Shown one piece after another: positions 61,540 to 64,000 of a DNA stretch of 64,000 bases. Origin of the DNA: Microthrix sp041394405 (GTDB taxonomy: Bacteria; Actinomycetota; Acidimicrobiia; Acidimicrobiales; Microtrichaceae). Both the position numbers and the translations under genes were made by a program. Position 1 is the stretch's first letter, and every line of letters begins with the position of its first letter. The DNA lies in NCBI GenBank assembly GCA_041394405.1, contig JAWKIF010000007.1, forward strand, positions 124,001 through 188,000, in the 5' to 3' direction. Below the pieces are notes generated by a model, which saw only the letters and a list, made by a program, of their open reading frames with translations, did not search any database and was not told the DNA's origin.

Positions 61540-63104
61540 CGGTCATCACCGATACGGTCTTCGTTTCGACCTCTGGGACGGACAGTGGAACGTGCGGGGC
61601 CCGGTCCGCGCCGTGCCGTCAGGTGGAGGTTGGCTTGGATCGGGCCGAATCGCTGGGCAAGCCCAAGGTCTACGTCGCCGGCGGTTCGTACAGTCGCTTC
61701 ACGGCGCGCAGCAACATCGAAGTCGTCGGTGGACTCAATGCCAGCTGGGACGGAGCCGGCTCGGTCTCCACCGTCACCGGCTCTGCGGCAGGTGAGCCTT
61801 ACGGCATCCTCGTCGCCAACGTGCAAGGGGCCAAGGTGAAGGGATTCACGGTCGCTACGCCAACGGTGTCGGGGGCCACCACGCAGGGAGTGTTGGTTCG
61901 GACCAATAGTGGAACTGCGGCCAAGCCCATCGTCATCGAAAGCGTCATCGTGTCGGGCGGGACCGGCAACCAGCCGTCTGGCGTGTTGATTCGAGACGCA
62001 TCGTTCGTCAACCTTGTGAACGTCAACGTGACGTCCCCAACTTCGGCCGGAACCGGCTCGTCCGCGTACGGCCTTCGGGTCTTGAACTCGACGGTCGGAT
62101 CCACCGGCAGTCGCTTCGTGGCCTTGGCCGGACAGCCTGGCGCCAGCGGCACCAGTACCCCGCCCGCCGCGGCCGGTGGGGGCTGCAACGGCAACGGTGG
62201 TAGCGTCGGCGGCAGTCCCGGAAGCAGCTGTGGCGGCGGCGCAGGTCGGGGCGGAAACGGGCGAGGTTGGTACTTCACGCACGGAGATGCCGGGAGCGCC
62301 GGCGCCAACGGAGGCGGCTATGGCGGGGCTGGCGGTGGGCGTGGAGGCTTCCTCGGACAGGATGCCTATTCGGGTGAGGGTGGCGGGGGCGCAAACAACG
62401 AATTGTCCACCGCAGGTGCAGGCGGGGCTGGCGGCGCGGCGGCCCCGGCCAGCGGTGCAGGGGCGGTCTGGGTCGGCAACGAAGGCGCCGACGGCTCAAA
62501 CGGTGGCACTGGCCGATCTGGAGGAGGAGGCGGCGGGGGCAGCGGAAACGCGGGCTTCGGAACCGCTGGCGGAGGAGGCTCAGGCGGTGGAGGTGGGGTC
62601 GGAGGCACCCGTGGCACAAGCGGCGGACAGCCGGGCGGCGGATCGTTCGGCGTGTATGCCTACCAGAGTTCGGTGATCATCAGCGGGGGCACCATCGTCA
62701 CCGCTGCCGGCGGCAATGGTGGCTCCGGTCAACCCGGCGGCTCCGCCGGACGGGGCGGAAACGGCGGAAACGGTGCATATGACGACGGCGGCAATGAGGG
62801 TGGTGGCGGCGGTGGTGGCGGCGCCGGTGGTGGCGGTGGTGGTGGCGCCGGTGGCGGCGCTGGCGGGCCCACGGTGGGACTGTTCCTGCGGGGTAGCTCG
62901 GGCGACCTGATCGGCGGCACCGCCGTGACGTTGGGACCGGCGGCGTCGGGTGGTGGCGGTGGCCCCGGTGGTTCGGGTGGTGGCGGTGGCAATGGCGCTT
63001 GGGGCGACGACGGGCACTGGGGCGGTTCGGGCAACGGCGGGTATGCAGGAAACAACGGCAGTGGTGGTGGCACCGGCCTTCGAGTGAATAAGTACTCGGC
63101 ATGA
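61413..63104 (+). CDS. Glycine-rich C-terminal part of the prepilin-PKD gene
   Basis: The open frame of 563 residues starts at a GTG that is really an internal Val of the second PKD domain. It continues FTDLGLFTVTVKVVDSNGREATISV. It then has a beta-solenoid-like part: VFVSTSGTDSGTCG, DRAESLGKPKVYVAGG, IEVVGGLNASWDG. Residues from about 240 on are extremely glycine-rich, with GGNGG, GGAGG and GGGGGGAGG repeats interspersed with short regular blocks. This recalls the PE_PGRS-like or cross-linked wall glycine-rich proteins, but it has no PE domain. It ends NKYSA and overlaps the next gene by 4 bases (ATGA). It is probably a pilus-associated surface protein if the frame upstream is real. Confidence 0.68.
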   Translation: MAPGGTSCTTPRTHAFTDLGLFTVTVKVVDSNGREATISVPVTVITDTVFVSTSGTDSGTCGARSAPCRQVEVGLDRAESLGKPKVYVAGGSYSRFTARSNIEVVGGLNASWDGAGSVSTVTGSAAGEPYGILVANVQGAKVKGFTVATPTVSGATTQGVLVRTNSGTAAKPIVIESVIVSGGTGNQPSGVLIRDASFVNLVNVNVTSPTSAGTGSSAYGLRVLNSTVGSTGSRFVALAGQPGASGTSTPPAAAGGGCNGNGGSVGGSPGSSCGGGAGRGGNGRGWYFTHGDAGSAGANGGGYGGAGGGRGGFLGQDAYSGEGGGGANNELSTAGAGGAGGAAAPASGAGAVWVGNEGADGSNGGTGRSGGGGGGGSGNAGFGTAGGGGSGGGGGVGGTRGTSGGQPGGGSFGVYAYQSSVIISGGTIVTAAGGNGGSGQPGGSAGRGGNGGNGAYDDGGNEGGGGGGGGAGGGGGGGAGGGAGGPTVGLFLRGSSGDLIGGTAVTLGPAASGGGGGPGGSGGGGGNGAWGDDGHWGGSGNGGYAGNNGSGGGTGLRVNKYSA

Positions 63105-63646
63105 TGCGCGGGGCACGTCGCCGCCGCCAGGTTGAGCAGCGTCGCGAGCAGGGCGGCTTCTCGACGATCGCTATCGCCTTCGTCATGTTGGCCCTGACGC
63201 TGCCGATCGTCTTCATCGCCGAGGCCACCTTGGTCGCAGGACGGCAGGCCACCAACAACTCCCTTGGTCAAGAGAACCTCCGGGCAGTAGACGCCGCCAT
63301 GTCAGCGGTGGTCGGAGAGATTCGATTGGACGAGAGCGCTGTCAACGTCGGATGCAAGGGGCCTGCATCGCCCTCCGCGACCTTCGCTCGCCCGCAAGCT
63401 CGGCCGACCCAAGGCAGCGTGCTCAACGTCGAGATCCAGTGCTCCGCCCACAGCGTGACCGCCACCGAGCGGGTGCTGGACTTCGTGGCCGTTGTCGATT
63501 CGGGAAGCGGGCCCTTGCAGCGTGGCAAGGCGCGCGTGAAGTACGTCGATAAGCTCAGCGCAAGTTCGTCGGTCGAGCCCGGGGTCGAGATGCTCGTGTG
63601 CGATTGGCGCTTGGGAGAGGACACCGCCGCCCTCTCGAACTGTTGA
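63101..63646 (+). CDS. PilX-like pilus-associated membrane protein
   Basis: The 181-residue protein has a basic N terminus and one helix (GGFSTIAIAFVMLALTLPIVFIAEA), the layout of PilX/PilW-type minor-pilin accessory proteins. It lacks the GFTLIE pattern but has GGF at the same place. The external part contains four Cys (VGCKGP, EIQCSA, LVCDW, SNC). It overlaps the glycine-rich gene by 4 bases, so the genes form one transcript. The role in pilus assembly is inferred from position and layout. Confidence 0.7.
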   Translation: MMRGARRRRQVEQRREQGGFSTIAIAFVMLALTLPIVFIAEATLVAGRQATNNSLGQENLRAVDAAMSAVVGEIRLDESAVNVGCKGPASPSATFARPQARPTQGSVLNVEIQCSAHSVTATERVLDFVAVVDSGSGPLQRGKARVKYVDKLSASSSVEPGVEMLVCDWRLGEDTAALSNC

Positions 63647-63691
63647 GACACAGCGCGTGGCGGATCCGCGAGCACTCTGGAGTGCCCAATC

Positions 63692-64000
63692 ATGAGGCGA
63701 CGGGGGGCAGCGCTCTTCATCGTTGCGGCCCTGCTGTTCGGCGCCAAGATCATGGTTGGCGGCACGGTGTCTGACGAGCCGAAATCACCTGGCCCGAATC
63801 CTGCCGGGACTGCTTCAAGCGCCACTCAGCCTCGATCCGCCACCACGAGTGTGGTCAGCCGACCACGCGACCATGACGGGGTGTGGTTTCAGGATGAGAC
63901 TGATCGGATTGGGCTGGAAGGGGACGGCCCTGGAGTCATGCCAGCGGCCGAGTTTGGCACCATGTCGGCCGGCGCTGCGGTCGGTGACTACGACCAGGAC
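63692..64000 (+). CDS. FG-GAP/CRTAC1-like secreted protein, 3'-truncated
   Basis: From the ATG at 63692 the frame is open to the window end (103 residues visible). A signal peptide is seen (AALFIVAALLFGAKIMVGG). A Ser/Pro/Thr linker follows, then WFQDETDRIGLEGDG and SAGAAVGDYDQD. The last is the start of the calcium-binding FG-GAP/VCBS repeat pattern (AVGDYDxDG). In CRTAC1-like proteins this begins a beta-propeller of surface adhesins. It lies 45 bases after the PilX-like gene, so it may belong to the pilus locus. Confidence 0.7.
   Translation, partial: MRRRGAALFIVAALLFGAKIMVGGTVSDEPKSPGPNPAGTASSATQPRSATTSVVSRPRDHDGVWFQDETDRIGLEGDGPGVMPAAEFGTMSAGAAVGDYDQD

Overview
This window is chromosomal DNA from a high-GC actinobacterium. 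It is centred on the replication-origin neighbourhood. Gene order from the CCA-adding enzyme through sigM, trxB, trxA, parB, parA, jag, yidC, yidD, rnpA, rpmH, dnaA, dnaN, recF, a DUF721 gene, gyrB, gyrA, a DUF3566 gene and tRNA-Ile follows the order I know from mycobacteria and streptomycetes. The monomeric isocitrate dehydrogenase, egtB/egtD, the SOS-box-preceded DUF222-HNH gene and the DUF5318-PBP pair also fit Actinobacteria. A type IV pilus locus, a single FliA/WhiG-type sigma gene and the absence of mycobacterial lipid genes make a deep branch such as Acidimicrobiia my best guess; this is inference, not proof.

Layout. 1-5000: end of a 3-hydroxyacyl-CoA dehydrogenase, aat, a VOC protein, a YceI-like protein, and an acyl-CoA synthetase with a small membrane protein. 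5014-8350 (minus strand): rpsF-ssb-rpsR-rplI-dnaB, with a cluster of DnaA-box-like sites between rplI and dnaB. 8546-15179: panB, a bifunctional penicillin-binding protein with a DUF5318 gene, a methyltransferase, a 17-bp tandem repeat and the CCA-adding enzyme. 15193-24031: a class II histone-deacetylase-like enzyme, a GNAT protein, a DUF6049-like surface protein, a transmembrane Ser/Thr kinase, sigM with a putative anti-sigma factor, trxB and trxA. MurJ, usually found here, is absent. 24199-29218 (minus): parB, parA with two parS sites, jag, yidC, yidD, rnpA and rpmH; rsmG is absent. 29636-38810 (plus): dnaA, the likely oriC, dnaN, recF, DUF721, gyrB and gyrA.

38838-52139: an SOS-box-preceded DUF222-HNH gene, a lone TadE-like gene, a DUF3566 gene, tRNA-Ile(GAT), a saccharopine-dehydrogenase-like gene, a FliA/WhiG sigma factor, egtB-egtD for ergothioneine, and a minus-strand operon of isocitrate dehydrogenase, an FAD oxidoreductase, an aldolase-family protein and a membrane protein. 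52220-64000: a type IV pilus locus with prepilin peptidase, pilB, pilC, major pilin and pilT. It is followed by very large prepilin-like proteins carrying PKD domains and a glycine-rich domain, a PilX-like protein and the start of an FG-GAP/CRTAC1-like protein.

The most unusual part is the pilus locus. One prepilin-like protein carries PKD domains on a class III-type pilin leader. The next gene appears to encode a pilin leader, PKD domains and a glycine-rich domain, but its reading frame changes about six times within 1.2 kb. Other points worth checking are the missing murJ beside an apparently active kinase, the DnaA-box clusters in front of dnaB and between trxA and parB, the unusual rnpA start, and the SOS box in front of the HNH gene.
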